Of a stretch of 64,000 nucleotides of DNA, positions 44,901 through 55,299 are shown one piece after another. The number at the start of each line of letters is the position of its first letter. The stretch's first letter is position 1. The DNA comes from Heterohyrax brucei. Lineage: Eukaryota; Chordata; Mammalia; Hyracoidea; Procaviidae. The translations under genes were made by a program, and so were the position numbers. The notes beneath the pieces were generated by a model. The model was not told where the DNA came from. It did no database searches and saw nothing but the letters and a program-made list of their open reading frames with translations. Location of the stretch: positions 69,274,931-69,338,930 of the forward strand of contig CM053146.1 of NCBI GenBank assembly GCA_028571685.1. The letters are read 5' to 3'.

Positions 44901-45754
44901 TGGTAGGAAGTGTTTTCCTTCTCGTTGGAATCCATGAATTTCTTTAATTGATCCCTGATTTCCTCTATAACCCATGTTTTTTTGAGCAAGATGTTGTTCA
45001 GTTTCCAAGAGTTCCACTTTCTATCTCTGTTTTTTCTGCTATTGATTTCAACTTTGATGGCTTTATGATCTGAGAAAATGCTTTGCAATAATTCAATGGT
45101 ATGGATTTTGTTGAGCATTGCATTATGGCCTATCACGTGGTCAATTCTGGAGAATGTTCCATGTGCACTGGAGAAGAAGGTGTAGTTGTCTTCTCATGGG
45201 TGGAAAGTTCTGTATATATCAATGAGGTTTAGTTGGTTAATTGTGTCAATGAGGTCTTCTGTATCTTTACTGAGCTTTTTTCTAGATGATCTGTCTAGTA
45301 ATGAGAGTGGAGTGTTAAAGTCTCCCACTATTATTGTGGAGTCATCTAACTCTCTTTTGAGAGTATTCAGTGTTTCTTTGACATATTTAGGTGCTCTGAC
45401 ATTAGGTGCATAAATGTTTAATATAGTTAAGTCTTGGTTGTGTACTGAACCTTTCAGCAATAAATAGTGTCCATCTTTGTCCACGGTGGTGGATTTGGCA
45501 TTAAAGTTGATTTTGTCTGAGATTAGAATTGCCACCCCTGCTCTTCTTTGTTCATTGTTAGCTTGATATGTATTCTTCCATCCTTTAATTTTCAGTTTGT
45601 TCCTGTCTTTAGGTCTCAAGTGAGTTTCTTGTAGACAACATATGGATGGGTCGTGTCTTTTGATCCAAGATGACACTCGGTGTCTCTTTACTGGAGCATT
45701 CAGTTCATTCACATTCAATGTAATTATTGATAGGTATGTGTTCACTGCTGCCAT
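41929..45754 (-). pseudogene. L1-C ORF2 (endonuclease-reverse transcriptase), three lesions
   Basis: About 1275 codons, the normal ORF2 length. Endonuclease motifs: TLNVNELN, QETHL, IYAPN, GDFNTPLS (45754-45197). Reverse transcriptase: [49 protein letters not shown] and the catalytic FADDMIVY (44469-42613). C-terminal cysteine motif CWRGCGESGTLLHCWWGC (about 42380), CX3CX7HX4C. Lesions: TGA at 45194-45196, a frameshift near 44640-44677, and an in-frame stop at 42610-42612. ORF2p nicks target DNA and copies L1 RNA. This copy is dead by only a few changes. Confidence 0.92.
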
Positions 45755-46146
45755 TGTGATATGTTTATTTTTATGTTGATGTTTTCTCTGTTGTTCTTAT
45801 TAGGCTGTTCTGAGACACTCTTTTTTGTGAGTTGATTTTTCACCTTTTTCAGAGCTGGTTTTATAGTTGTTGATACTCGTGTGTTAGGGAAATGGTGATT
45901 TTTGAGTATTTACTTTAACTATTTTAATAGATTAAATTTACATAACAATTTTTAATAGCAGCTGTGTTTAGCAGCTGACTTGCATAATTTCTGAAATTTT
46001 AACTGTGAGTTCTCTTGAGTCATAACAAGCCTACTCCAACACTCCATTTACTCAGAACTCTGCTGTTACATATTCCAGGGTATAGTGGTATACCTTCCAC
46101 TTCGTGTCAGTACTTGTAATTAAATATTTCCTTAGTCAAACTTGGA

Positions 46147-46318
46147 AAGCCTGATAGGTAGTGATTGAGAGTTGTGGCTTCTAGTCAAAAGATAAGCAGT
46201 TCAAGTCCACCAGGAACTTCTTGGAAACTCTATGAAATAGTTTTACTCTGTCCTGTAGGATCACTATGAGTTGGAGTTGACTCCACATCAGCAGGTTTGG
46301 GTTTTTACTTTTTTGGTT
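46147..46318 (+). repeat. AfroSINE, + strand
   Basis: 'agcctgataggtagtgattg', 'cagttcaagtccaccagg', 'tctgtcctgtaggatcacta' and a 'ggtttgggttttt' tail. Confidence 0.86.
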
Positions 46319-46549
46319 TAATCAGACTGTCCTCAAATTATCTGGTATGAATGTTCTATTTTTTACAAGAGTCCTTGTTGATAAAAGGATGTAGATACTT
46401 AACTTTACAAATTTGAAGAATAGCTCCCAGGAGTAGATAGAAAAGAGGAGGAATGAAGTCCAGGCCATCTCAGATAAAGATTAAGAAGAGACAGTAGAGG
46501 AGGCTGATCAATAATACCCTTTGAGGCTGAAAAAAACAGAAAAAATAAA

Positions 46550-46990
46550 AAGGAGAATGCAGTGTCTTGGAAACAAAGAAGTGTTTTAAGAAGGAAGTAA
46601 TGACCAACTCTTCAACTGCTAAGAGGTCAAATCACAGGAAGACTGGTAACTGATCACTGCCTTTGGCGATAGAGGTTGTTAGTGACTTTGGCCAGTGAAA
46701 TTTTGGTGTAGTGGTAGGCATGAAAGTCTTCTTACAGTGAGCTAAAGAGAGAGTCAAAAGTAATTTACTAGTGATGGCAAGTACAGAAAACTTCTATGAA
46801 GTTTTGCTATTAAGGGGAGTAAAAAAAGAGGCTTTATTTTTAGCTGAGGATATAGAACTGGATATCTACCTTAGCAGGAAGGAAGACAGAATATATGGCG
46901 ACAAATATAGGTAAACTGGTATAGATAACTGTTGGAAGATGATGTAATTCTGTTTTGTCAGGTAAGTATTTAATAATGTCATTAGCTGAG
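46550..46990 (+). repeat. Old mammalian interspersed repeat, piece 1
   Basis: 'aactgctaagaggtcaaatc', 'actttggccagtgaaattt' and 'atgaagttttgctattaagg' follow the order of a widespread old mammalian repeat ('gcagagaggtcaag...ttttgctgtgaagggg'). The family name is uncertain. Same strand as the piece at 47.56 kb. Confidence 0.45.
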
Positions 46991-47219
46991 TGAAAAAATA
47001 AGGGAAAGTTTGAGGTGTGAGGAGATGTGAAATCATTTTTATTGGTTTAAACTTTGATTTGCTTCAATAAGGAAGATCAAACTGAACAATAAAATGTAGT
47101 AAGATTTATAGGAAAATATAGGAAAAATAAAACCTCTCTATGCTCAAGGCCTTGTGCAGTCCTTGGCACAAATTAGGAGATTCATTTGTTTGCTCACAAA
47201 TACTTATAAGCACTTAGAG

Positions 47220-47450
47220 CAGGAGGTGACAAACATTTTGTAAAAGTGTGATAGTATGCATTTTACAGTTATGAACCAGGTGGTCTCTGTTGCAACTACT
47301 CAGAACTACTCAGTTCTATCAGTGGAGCACAAAACAAATTATAGACAAGTCATAAATGAATGGACTAGGCTGTATTCCAATAAAAATTTATGTACAAAAG
47401 CAGCAGCAGACTGAATTTGTCTGAGTGGCTGTAGGTGGCCAAACTCCATG
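47220..47450 (+). mobile_element. Nonautonomous hAT-type DNA transposon (MER1 group)
   Basis: Order: 'gaggtgacaaacattttgta', 'gtggtctctgttgcaactac', 'tgaatggactaggctgtat', 'ccaataaaaatttatgtac' and 'gtaggtggccaaactcc'. This is the order of a well-known MER-type element. The ends are imperfect inverted repeats (gaggtgacaaac against gtttggccacctac). No coding capacity. Confidence 0.65.
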
Positions 47451-47559
47451 TCAGAGATTGAATGGTGCAATGAAAAGAAAAAGAGAAAAGTAGCACAGAA
47501 AGTGATGCGGATTGTTAGAATGAAAGATTCCAGTTTTGATTTCTATGGATAGTAGCCAA

Positions 47560-47935
47560 GCCAAGTAGTAGGTAACATCTAAGTTAAAAAAGATAACTTA
47601 AATAAAGACTAGGAAAAGCTTAAGGATCAAGCCATGCAGATGAGTATTCTAAGAGGAGACCTCATGTGTAAAAGTTCTGAAGCAGGAGTGTACCTGGTAT
47701 GTTTGTGAAATGGCAAGACAGCTCAGCAAAATGACTAAAGAGTAATACTAAGATTGGGAATTAGATGGGGCCAGAATAATTTAGAGCCTCGTAGATTAAT
47801 GCAAAGATTTGCAATGATATGGAATATTATTGGAAAGTTTTGAGCAAAGGAGTGACATGATTTTGCTTGTTTTTTAAAGGATGACCTGAGCTGCATTTAG
47901 AAAGAGTAGAGGTAGGCAAGACTGCAGTCTTGTCT
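47560..47935 (+). repeat. Old mammalian interspersed repeat, piece 2
   Basis: 'tgtaaaagttctgaagcagg', 'agcctcgtagattaatg', 'ttttgagcaaaggagtgaca' and 'gatgacctgagctgca' resemble the same old repeat as 46.55-46.99 kb. Confidence 0.5.
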
Positions 47936-48358
47936 TATACAATAATTTTTGAATCAATAAAGAAGAAATAGATGAACAAAAGATCAATGTGGGAATTGTT
48001 AGAGGAGATAGTGGAAACTGCAAACAGTTTTATAACAAGAGCAAAATTGTGGCTAGAACCTTAGAGAATAACCAGATGAGTGATAAAGAAATAGTGAAGA
48101 AGACATGAAAAGAGTAATCAGTGAGATATATGTTTGGTATTTACTGTGTTTTTCATGTCCTTAGAGAAAGTGAAAGATGAAAGACTGATGACAAAGTTTT
48201 TCCAAGGGAGAAAAATTAAACAAATTTGTAAATAAAGAGAAGGAAAAAGAAGGGTAGCTTGAATGGAAAGCAGAAGATATCAAAGGAGGTAACATTTTTC
48301 TACAACTTGCTGCTAATGAGTAAGCCAGCCACTTAATTTCGTTGTCAGTACAATGCTT

Positions 48359-48381
48359 ATTTCATTCATTCATTCATTCAC
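48359..48381. repeat. (TTCA)n microsatellite
   Basis: Five consecutive ttca/attc units, followed by a block like the start of the old repeat seen at 9.43 kb. Confidence 0.85.
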
Positions 48382-50519
48382 CTTTGCTGGCCATTGACTA
48401 TTTGCTAGACCCTTGGCTAGAAAGCAATCTCTTCACTACGTAGAGCCTGATGCCTTCTACTGGAAGCCAGTAACAACACAGACAGCAAATATCATCTAGA
48501 AGGAATTCTAAAAGGCTTTTTAAGGAGATTGAGGAATCAATACACGTGTGTAACTAGTAAAAATAAGAGTTAAGTGAATAAATTTCACTGGCTTCTTGTA
48601 TTTTTAATGTACTTCATCTTTGAGAGCCGTAGTTTATCCAAATATTAACCAAGAAGTTTGTAGGGTAAAAAAGAAAAAGTCGGAATAATAAAGCTAAAAA
48701 GTCAAGAGCAGAAGTGAAACACTGAGTCACGTAGTAATGTTCATTATAGCAGAAGAAATGAAGTTCAGGTTATATAATATCTCAGTTCTATTTATCTATT
48801 ATTTTATTTTCTAGAAAGTACCTTACAAATATACATATAAGGAACTGACTTTTTAATAGGCATTAAGTATGTTTTAATGTTCTTTGCTTTCAAACCTCTA
48901 AATACAGTTCTCTTATTAGTTGTCTAAATGTATGCTGACCTATGTGACCTTCTACCATAATTTATCTATGATTTTTTCAAGTCAGTAGTTCCAGGTTTCA
49001 AATTTTTCCTTTGTAATGTACAGTTAAATATTTGAACTCTAATGTTGGCTAAACTCTTTGGATGCTGAGCTTGTAACCTTGAACCTCCTATAAAATGGGA
49101 AAAACCTTTAAACAGCCAAAAAAACAAAGCTCTTGACTTTCTAAATATAACATTTGTTTGACTCCTTGACTTAGTTGTGAACTCTGTTGTTTTTCCTTGA
49201 CTGGTTTGCCATTATCATCTAATGTTAACCTTTTCACTGCTTAGTTGAAGATCGTGCTTCAATGGATTAAAAAACAAAATTGCATTCCTTCTGATTAAAT
49301 GTTTAGAAGTCTCTAGTATGTCTTAGAAAAGACAAAAACATGTTCATGTTAATTCTCTTAAATTATCATTGAGGATAATGGATCTTTACCTGTTGGAACT
49401 TCCTTTTCAGTCTGTCTGGCAATAAATTCAATATGTTCCTTAAATTCCAACTTTAGTTTTATCTCATTAGTCTTCATTTTTGTTTTTCAGTCTTTCAAAT
49501 ATGTTTTTCATTCTGAATGTGGCTTTTAAAAATTAAAAAGTCACACATACTTTTTACAGTAGTGTCAAACAGTATCCAATTGTATAAAATTAAAAATGGA
49601 AGCTCTTTGTCACTTTTCTTAATCCCAAACTACTTCCTAGACATAGTTGTTACATGGAGTTTGATAATGGAATGAGGAACATGATTGTAGGTTGTTTTTT
49701 CTTTAGGTAGATATACACACTCACATACACTCTACTGCTTGTATTTTTAAATAATTACTGTATCATGCCTGGCAAAAAATAAGCATATTTTAAATGAATG
49801 AATGTACTCACGAACTAAAAATTAACTGTCATATGTTTCATGGGAAATATTCAAATTTTAATAATACATCTACAATATGAGAAACATTTATTTTCTTTTC
49901 TTTTTTATTACAATGACTTAGTGAAATGTCTTTTTAAACTTTTAGAAAAATATTTTAACATCCACATAAAAATTAGTTCAAACAGTGACAACTGATAATT
50001 TGTATTATTTTGTATGTTTTCAAAAAGATTGCTGTTAGATACTTTATCCAGAATATTTATAAACCATTGAAGTGAATTGAAAATGTAAATGAAGAAGTAC
50101 AGCAGTAAAAGAAGAGAGGTACAGATAATGATTTCATTAAATCATGTTAACATTTTTAACATGTCATTTACTCTTCTTCTAAATACACCATTCTGACATA
50201 TAATTTTGAACATAGATTCAGTGTACTCTGTTGCAGTACTTTATACAAAGACACATGAAAATAATGTGTACCACTGTGCTCTTGCTAGTTATGAACAAAT
50301 TACATCCATTTGGCTTATAACATATACACAGTATCTCTTTAGGATTTATTCTGTATATATCAAAACATTAATTTTGAAATGGTAAGCTTCTGTAAGTGCC
50401 TGGTGAATTTATAATGTACAGAGTACCTTGTAACCAAATATATATTGAGTTCCCAGCATCATTGGTGTTTCCAATTTCAGTAACTGTAATATTATCACCT
50501 TTGGACTTTAATGGCATCT
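48382..50519. other. AT-rich DNA, no feature recognised
   Basis: No frame of note and no young repeat. Probably unique or old decayed DNA. Confidence 0.5.
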
Positions 50520-50640
50520 TTCATCCGTGGATCTTAAAGGACTTTACAAACATTAATTCACACAACAGTCTTGTGAGGTACAGAAATATCATTAACCCCA
50601 TATTACAGATGAGGAAACAAGCACAGGAAGGTTAATAATA
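50520..50640 (-). repeat. MIR, reverse orientation
   Basis: 'cacaacagtcttgtgaggta' then 'accccatattacagatgagg' and 'aaacaagcacaggaaggtta' are the reverse complement of the MIR 3' part. The 79-aa frame at 50396-50635 overlaps it and is not a gene. Confidence 0.65.
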
Positions 50641-51870
50641 TGTGCACCACTTTCTACTTGTACAATGCCTTTGATTCAGGAATCTCAAAGTACGCTGGAG
50701 ACTTTATGATGCTAGTATAGAAAAATAGAACTAATACAGACAACTTGTTACATTTATTCATTAACTGATGACAGACTTTTACCATGTAGCATGTAACTTC
50801 TAGATATTTCAGCCCTAGTATAGATTAATAATATAATATTGAATTTTATTAAAATAACTTTCAATTGTAGTTGGACATTTTTAATTCAAATTTACCTTAA
50901 TTTCCTCTTTAGTTTGTAGGCATGAATCAATGCTAATGCTACACAGCAACAGACTTTATAAAATTGTGTATTACATTAAAAAATGATAAAATAACACCTT
51001 AAAATTAAATGAATACACAATGACATGACAGGTAGGTTTGTTGTTGTATGCCTTTTAGGTATTAGTAGTAAGTCATTTATATTACAAGCAGTGAGTAAAC
51101 AGCAATTTGATTTTCACTACTTATTTTATAGTTTTTTCCCTTTGTTACTTTTTTCCTAAGCCAGTTTCAACACGTTTTGTTTCTACTATGTAGAGTACAG
51201 TATTCAATACTCACATATTTGCACTAATCTCAACGATTAAAGAGACAAGAAGCCTCAGTTTGAGTCACTCACTGCCAGAAATTTCTATATACCTGAACTC
51301 GCTTCTTAAAAATGTCAGAGTTCAGGTTTCTAGTCAATCTTCATATACTTTTTTCTTTCTTGTTCTTTCCCACTGTTTAAATTTACAGGTTGTTCTCAAG
51401 AGACTGTTTAGTATTATGTCCTTACCCTTTATATGACTTCTTAGAAAGAAAGCTTATAGTTTTTATGTCTTAATGACCTGAAGGTACTTTGGTATACAAG
51501 ATCTACTGACTAAAAGAGGTTAGAGTCTGGTGGTGAAGACATGGACTGAGAAATTGTAATTGTATTAGTTATGTGACCATGCAAAATCTTTTTAAACAGA
51601 TATATGAATAGTTAACCTGAAGGCTAGTAGCACAATTGTCACTGTACAAAGAAAAATTTAAACTGTAAAGTCTATTGTGGCAGCAGTTTGAGGGAAAAGA
51701 AAATATCATGAATACCTGACTACATCCTTGAAGTAGAAAACCAACTGGATTGGAGACCTGTAATTATTTACACAGGACAGGTTCTGGGGCTATGGCAAAA
51801 GTAATTTGACATTTCTTGGAAGTACTCGCAATTGGCATGTAAGGAAGTGAGCTGGGATCCTGCATCGAAA
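50641..51870. other. AT-rich DNA, no feature recognised
   Basis: No coding or repeat call. Confidence 0.45.
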
Positions 51871-51879
51871 TGGAGATAA

Positions 51880-52517
51880 ATAACAGCAAAAAACAAGCTG
51901 ATAAAAGACAAAAATGAACAACAAAGACACAAGGGAAAAAGAGCCCAGAAGACAGAAGGACACATGTGAATCGGTGATTATATCAACATGTGACCAGAAG
52001 AACCAGATGGTGCCTGGCCACCAGCAAAGACAACCTTGATGGGGTACACAATGTTGAGTCCCAGGGGCAACATGATAAAAAGAATGGTGCACCTCAAGAG
52101 CTCTACTAAGAGACCTCAGTTACCACAATTGATGGTCCAGAGGCCTGGGGGGCATAGCCCCTAGACCTGTGGCTGCCCCTGACCAGAAAACATTACTGAG
52201 GTCAACTCTTTGGACAGGAGTGGACTGGACTCAGGGACAAAATGTGACCATGTGGTGTGCATACATTATGGTTCTATGCATCTATAGGATGCTGTCCTAC
52301 TGGCTTCTTACTAGAAGGGAGAGGAGAGGGTGGAAAGGAGGGGACAGGAGATTGTTTAGAGGATATTACATATATAGAACAAAAAGAAGGAGTGTGCTAT
52401 TACTGGGCAGGGAGAGCAGAAGGATCTGCAGATAGGCAGACATGCAAATTTAATTTGGGTTGTATACTTTCACTTAATCACAATAAAATAATAATAAATA
52501 AAATTTAAAAAAGAGAA
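51880..52517 (+). mobile_element. L1 3' UTR fragment, + strand
   Basis: 'agaagaaccagatggtgcct', 'ctcagttaccacaattgatg', 'gaccatgtggtgtgcatac' and 'actttcacttaatcacaata', ending in an A-rich tail. It is the same 3' UTR type as the L1s at 15.8 and 40.9 kb, read in the other orientation. 5'-truncated within the UTR. The small frames here come from the UTR. Confidence 0.75.
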
Positions 52518-52653
52518 AAACATTTTCCTGCCTTTTTTTTTTCATTATCCATGCATTCACATGTGTATCTCTTCTGCTGGTATGCTTACTTCTTAGGGCT
52601 GTACCCTCTTCTTCCTCTTCAGTGCTTTTGGTCATCTCCTCTCTAAATCTGGG

Positions 52654-52808
52654 AACTCTGGGTGCAAAGTGGGTAAGTGCTATGTCTGTTAACCTAAAGG
52701 TCGGCAGTTCAAATTTGACAGGCTGTCCTTGGAAACTTTGTGGGGCAGTTCTACTCTGATCTGTAGGGTCACTGTGAATTGGAATTGACTCAGTGGCAGT
52801 AGCTTTTC
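52654..52808 (+). repeat. AfroSINE, + strand
   Basis: 'aaaggtcggcagttcaaatt', 'ccttggaaactttgtggggc', 'agttctactctgatctg' and 'aattgactcagtggcagtag'. The tail is short. Confidence 0.86.
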
Positions 52809-53424
52809 TCTAAATGTTGACTTTCAGAAATAATTATGATGTTAATCAGTCAATCTTGACTTTCATTTTTTCTTTCTTCAACCTCATCTAGCTGACACCT
52901 GTTACCCACAAACACCCAACTTTTTTATTTTTTTATTGGCTTACCTTCATCACTGAAAGAGGAAAGGATTGTCATTGAAGAAGGAATGGAGCTTCTAAAG
53001 ATGAGAATGTGAACCCCAAAGCAATTTTGGCTTATGTCAGAACACTTGACCTTCAGTTGGGCACAAGTGTACTTGTGATATGTAGGTACATAAGAGTGTT
53101 GCACTCAAGAACATCTCTTTTGTCATATCCTAGATTTTAATAGATGGGAGCAGGGATCTTAAATGCTATGCTTAATCTCAATGAATCAAGTAGAAAACTG
53201 TATTTGTTTTTAAGGACAGCTCTTCAGTATTGGCCCAATATCATCAGTATTTTGAGCTGCTTCTAATGTGATAGAAGTTAAGCCCTGTTCGGCCTTATGG
53301 GAATTTTTAGACATGTTAAGTAGGCAAAAAGAAGACTGATGAACAGGACCAAACTCATGCAGTCAGAGGGATGGAAATGGAAGCAAATTCAGTTTGGAAC
53401 AATAACAACAAATGGGACGCTACC
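52809..53424. other. No feature recognised
   Basis: Ordinary AT-rich DNA. Confidence 0.45.
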
Positions 53425-53582
53425 CCCCAAACATGGGTAAGCGTGCAGGCTTTAAAATCAGACAGACCTGGGTCAGTATCTCACTACAACTGCTCACGCG
53501 TACGTGTCCAGTACAAGTTTCTTAAATTCAGTTTCCTCATCCTTAAAATAGGGCAAGATTACCTACTTTATATGGTTGTTTA
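53425..53582 (+). repeat. MIR, + strand
   Basis: 'aatcagacagacctgggtca', 'cagtttcctcatccttaaaa', 'tagggcaagattacctac' and 'tatggttgtt' are the classical MIR order. Confidence 0.8.
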
Positions 53583-53587
53583 AAAAA

Positions 53588-53659
53588 CAAAATAAAACCT
53601 ATTGTTGTCAAATTGATTCTAGCTCATGATAACCCCATGCCTGACAGAGCAGAACTGTT
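53588..53659 (-). repeat. AfroSINE split by an LTR, 3' half
   Basis: 'aaaacctattgttgtcaaat', 'agctcatgataaccccat' and 'gagcagaactgtt'. It stops at the LTR and resumes at 54163 with the next SINE block. actgtt is repeated at both junctions. Confidence 0.82.
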
Positions 53660-54162
53660 TGGATTGTTAGGATTTATTCCCAACAATGCAAACATTTCTG
53701 AATGTGTGGTTGCCGAGTGATGGAAAACAGGCTATGCATCGAGTGGTGGCTGACTGGATTGGTTGTTAGCCGCAAGCTGGTAGGGCAGCTAGGTTTTTAG
53801 GGATATCCCTTCCTTCTGGGTCATACTGGCTCTGGTCCAGAGGAGTGTGTCATATGTTAATCAGGGTTAGGTTGATTGTCAAATGGGAATGGAGACTGTA
53901 TGTTGCCACTCAGGTCTGCTGTTACAGACATCAGCAACTGCAAGGTAGGTGTTGTAGCAACCTGTCTTACGTCTAAGGATCAGCGTGGGGAAATGCACTA
54001 GTGAATGTGTGCATGAGCTACTCGGGGTTTTTCAGCTCAGGTTTTCAATATCTTTGTCTTAATTACTTTGACCGGAAAGCAGGAAGGGTTGTGGTCAAGG
54101 TTTCTTTGATAGATATGTTTCAAGGGGTCATTATAGGGTGTTATGGTTCTAGTTCCATACAT
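53660..54162 (-). mobile_element. Solo LTR nested in an AfroSINE
   Basis: A ~502-bp insert between two copies of actgtt (53654-53659 and 54163-54168). Ends read TG...CA on both strands to within a base. On the - strand an aataaa lies about 20 bp from the end (near 53674-53680), the expected place for an LTR poly(A) signal, so the LTR is probably - strand. It does not resemble the three MaLR-like LTRs. No genes. Confidence 0.7.
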
Positions 54163-54308
54163 ACTGTTCTATAGGGGTTTCTTGGTTGTAAGCTTTATAG
54201 AAGCACATTGCCAGACTTCTCTTCTGTGGTGCCTTTGGGTGGGCTGAAACCACTAACTTTTAGGTTAGTAGTAGAGTTCAAACCATTTGAGCCACCAGAG
54301 AGCCTGTG
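54163..54308 (-). repeat. AfroSINE split by an LTR, 5' half
   Basis: 'tataggggtttcttggttgt', 'gtgcctttgggtgggctgaa', 'ttaggttagtagtagag' and 'gagccaccagagagcc' complete the SINE begun at 53588. Confidence 0.82.
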
Positions 54309-54341
54309 TAATTGTTTAACCAGAAAAGTAAAAAAGCAAAA

Positions 54342-54546
54342 TTAAAGAAAAACCATTGCCACTGAGTAGGTTCTGACACTTGACAACCCCATCTGTTACA
54401 GAGTAGAACTGTTCCATGGCTGTAATCTTTATGCAAGCAGTTTGCCATGCTTTTCTTCCATGGTACTCTTGGGTGGGTTTGAGTGGGTAACCTTTGAGCT
54501 AGTAGCCAAGGGGAAACTATTTGCCCTGAGTTACTCAGGGACCTTT
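54342..54546 (-). repeat. AfroSINE, reverse, longer subtype
   Basis: 'aaccattgccactgagtagg', 'gagtagaactgttccatgg', 'cttgggtgggtttgagtgg' and 'gagttactcagggac'. Confidence 0.85.
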
Positions 54547-54555
54547 ATGATTTAA

Positions 54556-54743
54556 ACAAACCAAACCCATTGCTCTTGAGTCCATTCTGATTCATAGCGC
54601 TCCCCCTCCCCAGAGTTTCCAAGGCTATAAATCTCTATAGAAGTAGACTTGCCACGTCTTTTTCTCATCAAGCCACTGGTGGTTTCCAACTGCCAGCTTT
54701 TGGTTAGCAGTCCAGTGCTTTAAACACTGTGCCACCAGTGCGT
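54556..54743 (-). repeat. AfroSINE, reverse orientation
   Basis: 'aaaccaaacccattgctctt', 'agagtttccaaggctataaa', 'cttttggttagcagtcc' and 'tgtgccaccagtgcg'. It follows the previous SINE after a 9-bp gap. Confidence 0.88.
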
Positions 54744-54865
54744 CTTTCTTGATTAGAAGCTTTTATTTAGGTGCATGCAATGAGTAGACTCCAAGTAAGT
54801 TATCATTTATGTATGTGAAACCATTACAACGGGAATATAAAAATACCCAAGCCATTCCTCTTGTC

Positions 54866-55022
54866 ACACAAGGTGGTGTAGTGGTTAAGAGCTACAACTA
54901 CTAACCAAAAGTTTGGCAGTTGAAATTCACCAGGTGCTCCTTGGAAACCCCATGGGGCAGATCTACTGTGTCCTGTAGGGTTACACTGAGACAGAAGCAA
55001 CTCAATGGCAATGGGTTGGGGT
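54866..55022 (+). repeat. AfroSINE, + strand
   Basis: 'aggtggtgtagtggttaaga', 'actaaccaaaagtttggc' and 'tgtgtcctgtagggttac', ending 'ggcaatgggttgggg'. Confidence 0.88.
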
Positions 55023-55189
55023 ACTCAGCTCACCAGCAGAAAGCAAATTACTGAAAATAGTCTTCGCTCTCTCTTTCTCTCTCCTATATTAGCATTATAT
55101 TAGTGCATGTGAGTTTACAACTGATTCACTTTCTTTAGAAGCATTGTAAAGAACCCTGGTATTTTATATTTTAATCATCTTTTAATATG

Positions 55190-55285
55190 TCTTAGTTTTC
55201 GTCAAATGTAAGTGACTTACCCAAGGTCACACAGCTAGTGACTGGTTAAATAGAGAACAGAGCATAGTTCTTATGACTTTTAATC
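55190..55285 (-). repeat. MIR, reverse orientation
   Basis: 'gtaagtgacttacccaaggt' followed by 'cacacagctagtgactggt', the conserved MIR core read in reverse. Confidence 0.8.
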
Positions 55286-55299
55286 AAGGGCCTTACCTA

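Larger units (their letters stand above)
40913..45887 (-). mobile_element. Youngest L1 in the window, 5'-truncated (L1-C)
   Basis: 4975 bp with a perfect 16-bp target duplication (ggaaatggtgattttt at 40897-40912 and 45888-45903). Reading on the - strand, it starts about 130 bp upstream of ORF2 and contains all of ORF2, a ~1 kb 3' UTR and an A-rich tail (T-runs at 40913-40950). It is nearly collinear with, and less decayed than, the L1 at 15.8-23.5 kb. A G-rich tract follows ORF2. Confidence 0.93.

Noticed and set aside
48359-48381. Short direct repeats (TTCA)n considered as a CRISPR-like or regulatory array
   Set aside because: A plain microsatellite with no spacers in mammalian DNA.
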